Positions 25,101 through 28,379 of a DNA stretch of 64,000 bases are shown one piece after another (the stretch's first letter is position 1; each line of letters starts with the position of its first letter). Below the pieces are notes generated by a model. The model saw only the letters and a program-made list of their open reading frames with translations, was not told the origin of the DNA and did not search any database. This DNA comes from Paludibacteraceae bacterium (GTDB taxonomy: Bacteria; Bacteroidota; Bacteroidia; Bacteroidales; Paludibacteraceae). The translations under genes and the position numbers were made by a program. The stretch covers positions 37,023-101,022 of the forward strand of contig JAKSLB010000009.1 in the NCBI GenBank assembly GCA_024401435.1, read 5' to 3'.

Positions 25101-25258
25101 TAGGCATAATATCGTTCCCAGTTGGCAAATGAACCAAATGAAAAATCTAGATTTGGTGTATCTTCATTTTTCGCAAAAAGATTTTCTGCGCAAAATAATG
25201 ACAATATAACAATAAAAAAACTTCTTAGTATTCTATTTTCTAAGTTTGCTTGTTTCAT
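1166..25258 (-). CDS. Giant (8030 aa) Ig-like-repeat surface protein with T9SS type-B sorting domain
   Basis: This is an uninterrupted 24-kb reading frame. Residues 1-29 look like a signal peptide (hydrophobic core FFIVILSLFC, likely cut after NLFA). Residues about 30-480 form a cysteine-rich N-terminal region with clusters such as CNNCNTCH, whose family I do not recognise. A PKD-like segment (about 490-600) leads into about 90 tandem units of about 80 residues. Each unit has a start like LPxxxIxGxxxIC.G..., a central YxW and a second Cys (often NGC or FGC), which suggests Ig-like folds with one disulfide. The last ~95 residues (APNAFTPNGDGLNDDF onward) match the gliding-motility-associated C-terminal (CHU_C, T9SS type-B) domain. 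By family knowledge it is exported by T9SS and held at the surface, probably as an adhesin or filament; the ligand is unknown. A PorP/SprF gene and an OmpA-type gene precede it in the same direction. Confidence 0.92.
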   Translation of the reverse strand: MKQANLENRILRSFFIVILSLFCAENLFAKNEDTPNLDFSFGSFANWERYYAYFGPADFMDFNSPNIYTNSPDATSVPNEEVWTLKNGDGDSYLYNSRKGHVKYLIQDSPYGTPNQSGTEESYDFGSNEEIHGTFSVVTSQGNDVNMWCNGKSLQRLPNEFKAAGIVGSTGDAEILYDYISPGNWQKRAMAEKLVYRFKVTPKSTLLKLCFASVLSEPNTDAGAHFGDEHPGMCLNVTADNGTRVLPCGQYCGDASSNDNTLVSLSKKNNGDCYTGASSNNLTYKPWTTNIYDLRDFIGSEVVIEGYVHDCLLELYVCNNCNTCHANSTGITDYGNGNVKLNKCATAIYNCSNGWNQWTCYYSGCNRTNVDVTKRVMAGGHTAYGYLTGETMELKIDVENCPDPSNPNDKVRIAVPEGFGEGHYIWKTSDGVSLVDESGKAYTNYYAYVKRSEIQDVDYICTIKGSNSDCADISISTRIAKDPIVMDVISSNACYNNVTFTDKSHITQILQDGSYIEPDTIVKWTWKYDDHHGKSGTLTSYTIDDVNNDNSIKNPQGIFEWTDANQGKYDMTLTVQTAKGCTMSYTKPFKVQPQPDIQLAGTLDICKNTTSQLQVTNYNDPNNRYIWKKCTGGCSNGKCEGTIIQDSTNNSQYFDIEGIFGNEGNYCVEISRKEDLLEGNVVIGNQQCVYHKNFTVTIKDVPSFTFKNVTKKDGRYQIDICKGQTTDIEINDAGSPVAVDEYTWSNTETGKKINVGPTDTTQYIVTAKSGCNVSDSIWVNVKPLPDLTIDGPSAICQGDVVTWTAQGLSGSETSSYKWYTNNTQIANAATIEVSNNTPDYYYYTLTGRNQLGCDNTIQKQLTVRRKPNPTIPAPSPVCADKNVIINVYNVDSCQWIKDGGDTYGQMLRVPTESSINEPPVSSVYKLKTYVFYTDTFCTLEQDVPITVYKIPEIKIIGPDGICRGKSISFSAQDTADYSHDPAHGSGTIKYQWNDVNKTSSKTLTITPVASSTYTINWDNGTCSSSATKSIEVYDLPIFSVAPVYPRVCPGTIDTIIAEPNFALYKWFSLGSSVHDTIWYSRGTTENKIGIPINNDIDIYVKATDANGCEGESKTQVTVKPVPNISHIGPTEVCEGSQVTIAPTGGEQNQYTWSYKYKDSLVKEIPDVYGTLVDYPDCNGCGLITYTVKGVKDGCENTHSFDIAIKEQPEIIIEGDSNICKGQGVATLTAKSTKVAISDWNWTGMGVTTNTINVTPISDQTYYVVGKAQSGGCDGHAEFTVKVNELPIITITGNPAVCSGETVELTATANNTLKHCDWNYNTAISESDIVYNSDSSIIQAPVSSPTQFSVTGYDENSCYSYKTYSVIVYQKPNVTTDAKDICRGEGISISADGAASYEWLTSVDGSGVVKGSSTRFIDNDIKTSTATDYTIYVIGEENGCKDTLQVKFNINERPDVTISGNHIFCQGDSINLTASAANNSDSLYQWSTGSEEKTLRTIATGAVDSVKIILTDKNGCTNEAVHKFDVLLPPSISIKGENSACTGDALLLEATSSTNLTYQWYISEENESNKYNDSKDTKCHAGDCNIINPIITKSDKYIVSGKEIHTKNSEQVTCSSSAEIFITARPKPVVTIDGEHSICNNNSTNLTAKNTSDAIIQSWEWFEETSENNFTTTGDNKSYHNTGNLNDQKRFVAVATSTYGCVSEDTFAINVFPNYTVKIEGANHVCEGSTIQLNAKIYDKDNTLVDNADIKDFTWLPQGGNSAQTTEMALSGNTDFRLNITDPNGCPANSDPKEVLWIKKPEINIVHTGDNCAGMNNITMTATSNRESGQIRQWTCENNSNGNTINETNSSNEISFNLPTLDKTTIYQVIVEDTFGCVSLPELHEIVINDAPDLTITGVDHACKNSTIELTAASSSNGNIEWIDHEANIVNANEEIRKVELTEVRNYEFIAKVTANNCTTQKTLVVKVFDNPQVTIISADTVCRDMSLNLRTNVTLASPDAHITDYQWNISNDKSDAINVTPTSNPTKCIITVIDNNSCTGTYSKDITIIENPILYINGHTSGDTIICEGNSINLTATSQQNTEQGISQYTWYKNDVIESNTTNTYNTGIISDTTRYKITGSLPIYGCPGSANYTIITKPFPSFTVRDTFSCEGTLSTVKAVGDADFYEWHFNMNGKDTVATGSVYSEVLNADRSYKVRGSKNGCLSDFIEITAYVLSNPTIQISTNKEANFDYLTKADTLCYLDTDVLTASGDGSNYQWNSTTNDDQISLTATSVGLQKYTVTSSKTYKSDKTKQQNLTCQSTAIVNILVQERPNVTIKGPATICQNETAIIEASGADVYKWSLNNVDQATTGSTYTTDLSTTTTFKVEGAKTGCVSLPVEHTVTVKDEVRPDWGTLNVCEGQNLQVTVNNATSITWKNDDIVTGSTRTLSNIVATTADGEYAEYPIIAYYNGCSKDTTIQIKINKLPIITFDATKDGTTTNDINEINICLNEQVNIKAKTTDANITRWNTGALGTDNIDVKPQTTGTFAYIAHAESANGCESENTFNVIVNPNPIITINGKTNGSEEICEQSEIELKAEGSTGSRNNQYTWETKANGASDFTTISSNANKDVYTITNAEEGAIYRVTGFNDYCSNTATYEVKVNSNPTIEFDYNIACAGQSNTISIKNYVATTQYQWEWNDANGRGNVNNAKSITQSLTDNRKFIVEATSEKGCKKKDSTTVTVNKLPEFAVSNNMAICSGDKATLNATNSNLYTITWNQGLSTPDINGNVTIQPTSTTTYTATAVDSKGCSTKKDVTITVNALPILQITQQGATCVGNDVTLNASILNSTGNDSLNWYKKIDETTSQIVKSNSNSYQFTVTEDMNSVTMVAEAYNASRCKKSEEYTIQKVDKPSITVLGNTNCEGTEDIVRLSGADRYIWVSEDSVIANSLPITFSKANESHKYQIHAESGICYTDTFFQIHVNDLPKVNSATETICLNGSLNLKASDSDDSGLTYQWSTHETSNEITVSASSRKKQIYSVTVKDANNCKNKGVFEVNVYNEERINIEGKDEECINDEITLTASPSSYSDYQWFTINGSDTTLVGNTFSLTKLLTETTTYLLKFKDSYGCENSATKTVNAKKLPTISVNAPNICYGEKGIISVDKANSEADFYIWPDNSQNNFSWESADGITKDTTFKFSASLNECAIESEVTIKPNIKPEIVLLGSKGETLTIGKDTTVCPNTTITLYAKDNTEEAGTLNKTTYSWSSNTGTPLTNVTSINDTPTDQTTYQVTATNQYGCTNTISQTVKIYVPQPINIAGEPAICENGSVTLTTDGEGTLEWTIDPSSTTISEYTHNPEGIVLSDCQPGIIQVSVSGKDQNQCESRSDIFAVNVIKNPTLTITPLNRTVCEGSSIKLTANGGPGVAIQWENKEKGYLDNTYTPTSKGESNLSVKGFYTSNGITCSTDSTITIKALELPTFEIVGKDTCQGNPTLVQVLNPDNNLKIRWIGHAQNENPIEVSKTGIYNVTVEDQNGCVKDSSKEITIHPNPSFVIIRNDDITDNTVCNNESISLEAVGTNYTFQWFSNSNELSATETEKGSRISPTITQNSTFKVVASQKINDDLTCKSEKSYPVKVAAVPDFTINATDVCKGQNARVNLTVNTSGTSFDWSWSIGSEHMSQTGSYIDFNEVNQKQDFSVTGKLGHCSSTKTGSITPLELPSITAIDPFAMCINETKELTVIATNPNGGNLSYSWNADKDGSSMSISENKLTIHPSQTGLRTYTSKVTDIKGCYSTMPVEVIVNSLPSISISGNTNVCPDVTDNVKLYVEDNQNVIWYSYDESAEGNKGAEIGRDTLKQTISNNTKYVVEVSETTNDATCSNSQIIEVTTKQNPNIQIFGNKPVCLGNSIDLTILGNSGGNILASRDNEYETTSPITLRLTPTESKNYTIYLESSEGCSFDTTIAVITNEIPNVTIENQKNGESTICYNSEIDLHAYGEVSSVEVTSYKWNNGITANANTVKPLTETTYYVVGTKDGCSDTAWHTVKIQALPEISLTGNEKVCTDSIDFITINNYQTDYTYFWLPDSTAIGNDKLQITAHEGVNNYEVGVTDNTTLHCQNKATYTVKSKPNPSISITGNDVVCLNGKITLTAFSSLSGSSYEWTEDGESVKTAANTLPLVVNKEKTITLKVTNEGCSHDTTFTTKYYDLPTVTLKPAEDKDTICYNTDVTLEATPAGEAPFSYNWKSNYVTSTNESTTTTYKLTNTTTPYKFEVEVTDAHGCIGSNIIPIVVKANPNVIISGDKSVCDGTEATLYATGAVSYKWSTGSTEETITPTITSDSSFTVIGIDKYGCEGKSKKYTVTKKNNPTLYFSGAREICQGQSTTITVSGAGVSDSNYKWYYDSENLNSEAIYSNHRLLTPTKDAQYKILATLNNCQTDTTIEIKVNNNPSVSIAANTISSNKTAYICEGEAVTLTATASEDVNYNWSNNKTTDNIEVSPTAELTEYSVIVRNNKQCSATDTFFVKKNKKPIVNLIYPEAICIDSELEIEAESSSDYPTPQSYTWTFDGNPTSFNDASFETNITNEGTHVIKLVTEREENGKTCSYEKEVSVDTKAKPNFTAAPKAEDICHNQAVTIIIDNSNADYYIWPDSSRTTAKSWTEPTIQDVSSDPYNYEVTGYKQYLLKTGVLSCSNKSTVNVNVHSRPQIKIDGPASLCKESTTEISVKDLNRQDIPDGVYEYKWSTNATTKGITVAAPIDPTTYTVTVTDAITQCDTTAYYTLSSYINPTFTIIGKDAYCEGDNVNLSIAGGNNIKSIRWRDTTNNVILGEEEELNFVASSNNIVIESTIQTTDDCNVVSFFNLVTKPQPTLTVNVPEYVCKGSSADLKITGANSYTWKGHPEITTGNYSQTLTRKTKFTVTGEVNGCYKDTTFEIGVYSGTPVEILAKNENGDDIKISASHIAEICYGDKITLIADGANMQAYSWENILDGNTSTIVKQPLETTKFVVEGTDKNSCKRTDSVIVKINYLPEFTIPAKTYVCEDSSVVISANAEEILSYNWNGTYTDKSKYQPSAVTKDTTYKVVAMNSKGCVSDTVTYQLLKKPNPKLVISGDSVCNGSPALLTVSDTSSQSNYQTTYVWNSDSEKTGSTYTTENIYDKATINVYGTKNGCSSTAQIEIGTFTLPTILIDNNAEADTACTQSTLKLYASGGEKYKWDGKPITTENFYEIRPTEDGEIHTLWGQDAKGCEGTDDIIIRLQQRPKFYITGDNRVCEDSIVTLYANYSFDGDYKFTWKDKNDNIIGNGMDVRLTITQDTIIYLTAIDNMGKMCDTTISYEIKEKVNPTIEIINNDNTVCKGSYATVAVGGDADSYYWKDATGNEVSLTNTIYRMVTEDTENFIVYATKEGCVSSKEISLKGIDNPIISLNDATICYGDSVTLETQDGLYTYVWENETNQKMVKTSVATEETPAEYWLKDLPKMTSIYNVTAEDINHCKATASATVTVNSLPSLKFKFDKSVCENSDVTISAENKDIVYSWEGHGEESSYKDEFEHSFVMGSYPDVSEFVVYGKTELGCVDSSSIVINTKQIPTLNITYDTVCYGNGVNISGMNRSAKYEWKLGSSYVMSTYNNFKTFDIYYDSLEINVQGTVNGCTKDSAFFVHTYPSPKVKIVNEPKISVCLGSQTELKIKNPIKGWSYKWNNNDYRENDTVYSIYASADTYHEVYAKDENGCIGNTGINVNIVKNPTFFIEGANEICINNDIELNGSDIDLLYEWYDSHDNLLGTTKGKEKFIMNIFQDTILNVKGKLSGRIACETVVSHVIKANPYPTITFAKFDNNVCYMNQTYIEVKSDIDATFLWNTGETERFIQKEITEEKNKFIVTATSTSSTLCETKDSIEVTMLPLPVLTAEDQAICYGDSAILVANEVNGRTDITYRWDGASEDTCVFTTPNLTSATVYNVRGVDPNGCVGKTSAIVSIYNLPQFSLSSISPICRGSETTITASESDLTYVWEDDRNGEYKSGNTFTHSVNQDTSFVVWAQDANTCKNKKEIKVKVKDYPVLTLRMDTNYVCYNESRTIYVAGATNGYKWNNDASQVSNYLRLENIRKDTAIHVEGTTNGCTSVIDTIIKVWDLPNIKINPIDNICLRQPAKLVATGGESNLYKWNTGSSDDSIYVTPVITGESSYSVTGIDSNGCKNYDTIKVFVNSLPSVAIQADEFVCRGDSTELKAVASTATEYEWHMNGVAIENANESSYKTQITDDSYTYWLVVKDANSCIDSASFVIKAKEYPILSHKTTTGRDSVCVNGAITLYVSGAENYVWTEDGSNGNSFSDILNAPKDFIVEGTTNGCVTPYTIHIDTLQLPIFKITGDSVICLNDSVTLTATPNEVENRGDLIYKWRHNGESNPIITEAPIVNKTYEISATDEFGCKSTATHSVTVNSLPADLAIVGEKSACYDSTVTLLASAKDAVRYDWIKDASGVDTLSYDTESITATITSDTTFYVTVTDINGCHYQNSYDVKKIDHPELSFGIADYYVCYGERTTISVKGATSYLWENDYSTKNFRTDVITQDTVFTVVGTANGCSTTDSVEIKVRQLPIISIKAYNADNNDESNEICKGQGRIKLVGEGAGMNGNYIWNTKETKDNIIVSPANTTDYSIVGIDQYGCQNKADTNVIVHPIPLIEIESVSNICENDSFELIAKTTEDFTIKEYKWNGYADFDNKDTLKTTISKEQTFYLKVTDEFGCYNNTQRTVSAKAYPILKFDNPAYVCKGNSAIVSVKGASTYKWRSDKEITQRSFVDVPEKDTTYVVEGSTNGCTTIDSVRIEVKELPIISIESESGNDHICLNDSIKLKGNGGEADKYTWNTGSTSNNISVHPLVETTYHVTGKDEFGCQNEAEFIVYVNPLPSFEIKGEELVCKGDIDTLWVEGDPATYTWTSHSNTKGDSIMVAIDNDQEFTVKAEDSNRCVSYRTKNIKTKDYPIVEINAPNAICSGDIATLTATGAASYVWDDGRTENNISDTINATRTYTVYGTTNGCTTEESKTIEMWELPDVKILCKTNAICLNQTVFLEANGAASYIWSEGSRTKSINAKPTMTTEYYVIGKSNNGCESKDSFKVTVNPLPVVTIEGDAAICYNETAQLVAKGANTYVWSTKETTDTIRPNILTTQIYTVIGTDTNNCSSSATKQVRKKDIPVLTYATNSPICLGEIATITVLGANSYEWDDENHSTGNTLNSMPTSNTAFTVVGYLEGCTATETIPVNVLPLPTINIDGESEVCINDPIKLTVSGASTYVWSNGLQSETLTATPLSTMTYTVVGTDEHGCSNTASHTVVINPLPDFRIEGEKSVCKGLTTELTSVSNTDKVYEYNWSWDEDGATISKSTSTITANINNNTTFKITATDDKNCSSDLYTTVTSKEYPILSFIAPKSICQNEGLNISAFGANEYKWEIGSSTNQISDTPKDTGFVTYKVTGTTNGCSTTDSISVEILKRPEISISGHSKICYGEIDSLKASGAKYYEWYNGNTDSIIKVYPTVSTIYKLKGISENLCTDTTSFFVTVNPKPNFEIKSENSVCRGQSLTMHAEGNARNYHWGRDESCTDYETEYEGFVTIPINRESGIFVTGVDTNGCQNIVYKEISVTDPPEIVIDGAKDVCKGENVQLTAQGGDTFIWTIYNDNNAKSFLGGHLTYKPIQDTTKVMLTVSLGKCSDSTTFNITTKDLPILRIEGDSDICAGDIARINAMGAAKYYWSTRDSTSEISYKLSKSTRFHLWGENWQGCSADKYFDVTVHDLPRIHIIDDKIIGCPDGNTNVELGVEGAKTYQWKSIPYAEITPLDSINSHVKTVLTEETEVIVTGTSEYGCKNSVSYTVEQTKEKAMEFLVTPKVIEEENPVIHMQAEYPFEVVEWVWNPGNDDILHVRDTVYKYPRVDQDSFLVHAYALATNGCEYEKDEYVYVWKGLWAPNAFTPNGDGLNDDFHFFSTEFITEMSFIIYNRQGTIVFEGHSQDDAWDGTDKHGNKCPWGVYGYVVNYKSIFKGLKKKGEKKGAIQLIR
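1700..23490 (-). repeat. About 90 tandem coding repeats (Ig-like units) in the giant gene
   Basis: Reading the translated gene, I counted 90 consecutive units by their opening pattern: a hydrophobic residue plus Pro, a beta-strand, then the first Cys in contexts such as ICxG or VCxG. Units are mostly 75-85 residues (about 240 bp). They are diverged at both protein and DNA level, so this is an old expansion rather than a recent slipped array. Boundaries are approximate and the count is manual. Confidence 0.85.
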
Positions 25259-25416
25259 AATTCTCTAACATTTAATAGGTTAAATGTAATTATCCCTATT
25301 ATGGATTATAAATTGAAAGGTAGATTTTTTTTCTGTCTTATCCTAATATTTATTAATGATTATAAATATTTTTTATTCTATTTTTAGAAAATGTAAAATA
25401 TTTTGATATAAATCAA
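25259..25416 (-). other. AT-rich spacer between the PorP/SprF gene and the giant gene
   Basis: This 158-base, very A+T-rich spacer is the longest gap inside the surface-protein operon. I find neither a clear TAnnTTTG promoter element on the reverse strand nor a convincing hairpin, so transcription may continue from the upstream genes. A mRNA-level control element cannot be excluded. Confidence 0.4.
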
Positions 25417-26325
25417 TTAATTTTTGTGTCTTGTCTTTGGAATCCTAAAAGATAGAAATATTTCATGCGTGTTGCTTGGTAATGTGTTGTTACTTCCTAG
25501 TCCACATTCATAGACATATCCAAATCTGAATATTTGATATTCAAAGCCTAACATAATCGATAAATAGGATGGGTTACATTTGTTGACAAGATCTGGTCTC
25601 CATGAAAATCCTCCCCAAAACAATCTGTGATAAAAAACTAAAAATCCTAAATCGGCTAAATGAACTTTGTTTCGATTCATGTATCCTAAATCAATCATTA
25701 AGTCCCAATCTGTATTGATGTTTTGTGTATGAATGGCATATCCATAAAAATGACGATCGGAAGAATAGGAGGTGGATTGATTGTTTTGAATGTGTGTACA
25801 CGAAATACCAAATGTCCAATTCATAGAGTTTAATTCAAATCCTAAATTGAAATCGGGTGTTACTTCTTTCTCTTTGTCAGAAGATAAATTTAACTCTTTT
25901 CGTTCTCCTTCAAATTCTAAGGTGTTCATTGTAGGATCATATACTCCAACAAACAATCCTGCTGATATACCCATGGAAAGAATCCATTTGGGATTTAAAT
26001 CAATTTGATAAGAATATTCTGCTTTAATTTCTGTCGTGCTGTGTCCTATGCCTAAGGCATCGTATGAGAGTGAAAAACCAATGCCTGACTGTGCTTTGGG
26101 GAAATAATTGGTGGCATTCAGCAAAATGGTATGTGGCGCATTGTCAACTCCTAACCATTGTAATCTGCCGAGTAAAAACAGATCGATGTCTCCTGTGTTT
26201 CCAATTCCAGCTGGATTAATGTTGCCCCTCGAAAATGTTTGTTGTGTGAAAAGAAAGTCTTGCTGTGCTGTCATGGTTTGATGACAACATATGGTGACTA
26301 ATATGAGAAAAAGGATCTTTTTCAT
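25417..26325 (-). CDS. PorP/SprF family type IX secretion membrane protein
   Basis: The protein has 302 residues with a signal peptide (MKKILFLILVTICCHQTMTA, cut before QQDF). The family hallmark follows at once: QDFLFTQQTF with a downstream NPAGIG, then alternating beta-strands consistent with an outer-membrane barrel to the C-terminus. PorP/SprF proteins accompany T9SS type-B cargo; in Flavobacterium johnsoniae SprF is needed for export of the adhesin SprB. Its position immediately before the giant CHU_C-domain gene suggests it is the dedicated export or anchoring partner of that protein. Its ATG overlaps the stop of the preceding OmpA-type gene by four bases, which implies translational coupling. 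Confidence 0.88.
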   Translation of the reverse strand: MKKILFLILVTICCHQTMTAQQDFLFTQQTFSRGNINPAGIGNTGDIDLFLLGRLQWLGVDNAPHTILLNATNYFPKAQSGIGFSLSYDALGIGHSTTEIKAEYSYQIDLNPKWILSMGISAGLFVGVYDPTMNTLEFEGERKELNLSSDKEKEVTPDFNLGFELNSMNWTFGISCTHIQNNQSTSYSSDRHFYGYAIHTQNINTDWDLMIDLGYMNRNKVHLADLGFLVFYHRLFWGGFSWRPDLVNKCNPSYLSIMLGFEYQIFRFGYVYECGLGSNNTLPSNTHEIFLSFRIPKTRHKN

Positions 26326-27065
26326 TCTTCTTTTCGTACTTTAATTTCTACTCTTCGATTTAATTGATGTTCTTTCTCGTTTTTGGCATGCGGTATGGCT
26401 AATTCCAATTCGCTTCTGCCTATCATTCGTAGTCGTTTTGCATCTACACCCCTGCGAAGTAGTACATTGTAAACTTTTAACGAACGTCGCTCGGAAAGTT
26501 TTTGATTGTAAGCTACGGTTCCTCGTTCATCTGTATGTCCAATCACATCAAAGTTTTTTCCTTTGTGATAATCGATAAAACTCATGATGGTGTCAAACTC
26601 AGAGGTATAGTCTGTGATAAAATTATCTTGGTCGAATATGAAATAGACGATGCATGTATTAATGTCAGGACGTTCTACCAACGATGTTTTCTCATTTTCG
26701 TTGTTTTCCGATGTTTGATTTTCTGTACTACTAGCTATTTTATTATCGTTGTTTGAATTATCGAAAGTAGAAGAATCTGTCGGACTATTATGGGTTGTGT
26801 CATTGCTTTGTGCAATTGGAGTTGCATTGGACGATAGTGTAGGCATAGAGTCTGCTGCTAATGTGTCTTTTTCTAATGGGGACTCTATTGTGAGAGTATC
26901 GACAGATAGTGTATCTTGTTGCTCCTCTTTTCCTTCATTCATGACGGGGTATCGCCAACTTCTGTAAAATAACGATGATCCTTGCTCGGTGATTCGCTCT
27001 TTGTTTTTGGCAAAAGAGACGACCGAGCAACTGATGAGTAACAAGATAAAACAGTATCGTTTCAT
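26322..27065 (-). CDS. OmpA-family peptidoglycan-binding protein
   Basis: The protein has 247 residues: a signal peptide at 1-19 (MKRYCFILLLISCSVVSFA), a low-complexity Ser/Thr/Asn/Glu-rich linker at about 50-125, and an OmpA C-terminal domain at about 132-247. The domain carries the diagnostic GHTDERGTVAYNQKLSERR segment (Asp and Arg for diaminopimelate binding). There is no N-terminal barrel, so it probably serves as a periplasmic link from the outer membrane to peptidoglycan. It is co-directional with and overlaps the PorP/SprF gene. An OmpA protein next to PorP/SprF and a type-B cargo is a recurring arrangement in Bacteroidota, and I infer that it anchors the PorP-adhesin assembly to the cell wall. 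Confidence 0.87.
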   Translation of the reverse strand: MKRYCFILLLISCSVVSFAKNKERITEQGSSLFYRSWRYPVMNEGKEEQQDTLSVDTLTIESPLEKDTLAADSMPTLSSNATPIAQSNDTTHNSPTDSSTFDNSNNDNKIASSTENQTSENNENEKTSLVERPDINTCIVYFIFDQDNFITDYTSEFDTIMSFIDYHKGKNFDVIGHTDERGTVAYNQKLSERRSLKVYNVLLRRGVDAKRLRMIGRSELELAIPHAKNEKEHQLNRRVEIKVRKEE

Positions 27066-27068
27066 TCT

Positions 27069-28322
27069 TTATCTTTTCTTGAAACTGTGTATTTTAAATA
27101 ACTCTTCAAATCTCATATAGATTCCAGCTGCATAATCTACAGCTGATTCATCTATGTCGTAATAGGCTTGAATTTCAAACCCGAAGTTGAATCCTTTGAT
27201 GTAATAATTGTAGCATGCTTTCCCTGTTATCATATGTCTATAACGTCTTTCAAAAGAATCATCAAAATAGGCTCTGGATTGGAATAGATAACTTCCTCTT
27301 CCTGAGATGAATTTATCTCCATACCAATATCCTACATTTGCTTTCCAATGGTGTGCTTTCGTTGTTCTGTTAGCAATACATATTTGAGGGTAAACACCAA
27401 ATCCGTCTTTGTAATGTGTGTGTATATGTTCTTCGTTGGACCGATTAGAAAAGAAAAAAACTGGTATGTCTGGTGTTAATGTGATTTTGTTAAGCTTGAT
27501 TTCCATGTTTACACCCATTGCTACATTCATGAGCGTTTCGATACATGTGTCTTCAACCGCATCTATTTGTCCTCCTCTGTGATTCATCATTAGGTGAACG
27601 GGAATGTTGATTTCTGTGTTTTTTGAAGATTGAATGTGAAAATCATTTTTCCATCCGAATGTGAATCGCTCTTGAAAATCAGATCCTGGGACAATGAAGT
27701 CTTCCCAGTTGCACCACATATCGGTTGTCCATATTTTTGTGTTTGCTATAGCTTCCAATCCCATTTCTTGATTGTCATAAAAATATCTGTCGAAATCATA
27801 CATTGGTTCGTAGAGCATGTGCTTTGCACCATTTCCTAATGAACCTCCGACAAGAGAAAACCATTTGGTGGGTTTGAATTCTAATGAAATAATAGGTGAT
27901 ATTTCTCTAATTGTCTTATGATCTCCTGCAATTCCCATTATGTGAATACCTGCTTGTATGATGGCTTTCTCGTTGATTTTATAGAGAAAGGTGGGGTCGA
28001 AGTTGAATCCTAACGAAGTGTAACCTTTCGTGTAGGGTAAAAAATATTCTGCATCACGTACAAATGTCGTGGTGGTAGGAATGAAATATAATGTACGATT
28101 TTCCTCGTGTTTATAATCGGAGGGATGTGTAGCAAGACTTAGTGGCAGAATTTGTTGAGGTGGAACGGAGTTGTAGAAGACTTCTTCGTTTGAAATAAAA
28201 TCATGATGTGTTGGGGTGAATGGTGTGTCCAACTTCTCACCATCTGCAAAAACACATGAGAGAGAGACAAACCAAAATGTAATAAATACAATACTTTTTT
28301 TTATCATTGCTTGTTTTTTCAT
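27069..28322 (-). CDS. Putative outer-membrane beta-barrel protein, first gene of the surface operon
   Basis: From the ATG at 28322 the protein has 417 residues (MKKQAMIKKSIVFITFW...). An in-frame TTG at 28337 lies inside the upstream terminator hairpin and is unlikely to be used; the ATG at 28307 (MIKKS) is another possible start. A signal peptide ends near SCVFA. The mature part is rich in alternating aromatic/polar strands typical of an outer-membrane barrel and ends with charged residues. I do not recognise a named family. It lies only three bases before the OmpA-type gene, so it is very probably co-transcribed with the OmpA, PorP/SprF and giant-adhesin genes and may be a further component of that assembly. 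Confidence 0.7.
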   Translation of the reverse strand: MKKQAMIKKSIVFITFWFVSLSCVFADGEKLDTPFTPTHHDFISNEEVFYNSVPPQQILPLSLATHPSDYKHEENRTLYFIPTTTTFVRDAEYFLPYTKGYTSLGFNFDPTFLYKINEKAIIQAGIHIMGIAGDHKTIREISPIISLEFKPTKWFSLVGGSLGNGAKHMLYEPMYDFDRYFYDNQEMGLEAIANTKIWTTDMWCNWEDFIVPGSDFQERFTFGWKNDFHIQSSKNTEINIPVHLMMNHRGGQIDAVEDTCIETLMNVAMGVNMEIKLNKITLTPDIPVFFFSNRSNEEHIHTHYKDGFGVYPQICIANRTTKAHHWKANVGYWYGDKFISGRGSYLFQSRAYFDDSFERRYRHMITGKACYNYYIKGFNFGFEIQAYYDIDESAVDYAAGIYMRFEELFKIHSFKKR

Positions 28323-28336
28323 GATGATAGAAAACA

Positions 28337-28368
28337 AAGGCGTTGGAACTTGATTGTACCAACGCCTT
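28337..28368 (-). terminator. Terminator hairpin after proS
   Basis: A perfect 10-bp inverted repeat (AAGGCGTTGG at 28337-28346 and CCAACGCCTT at 28359-28368) with a 12-base loop is followed on the reverse strand by TTTGTTTTC. It lies between the proS stop (28380) and the start of the next gene (28322), leaving only about 14 bases between hairpin and ATG. Confidence 0.82.
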
Positions 28369-28379
28369 GTGTAAGGTTA

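Noticed and set aside
1166-25258. More than twenty forward-strand ORFs of 60-107 codons opposite the giant gene
   Set aside because: They are shadows of the repeat-rich reverse frame: they lack recognisable domains, have irregular composition, and recur wherever the repeat codons permit.
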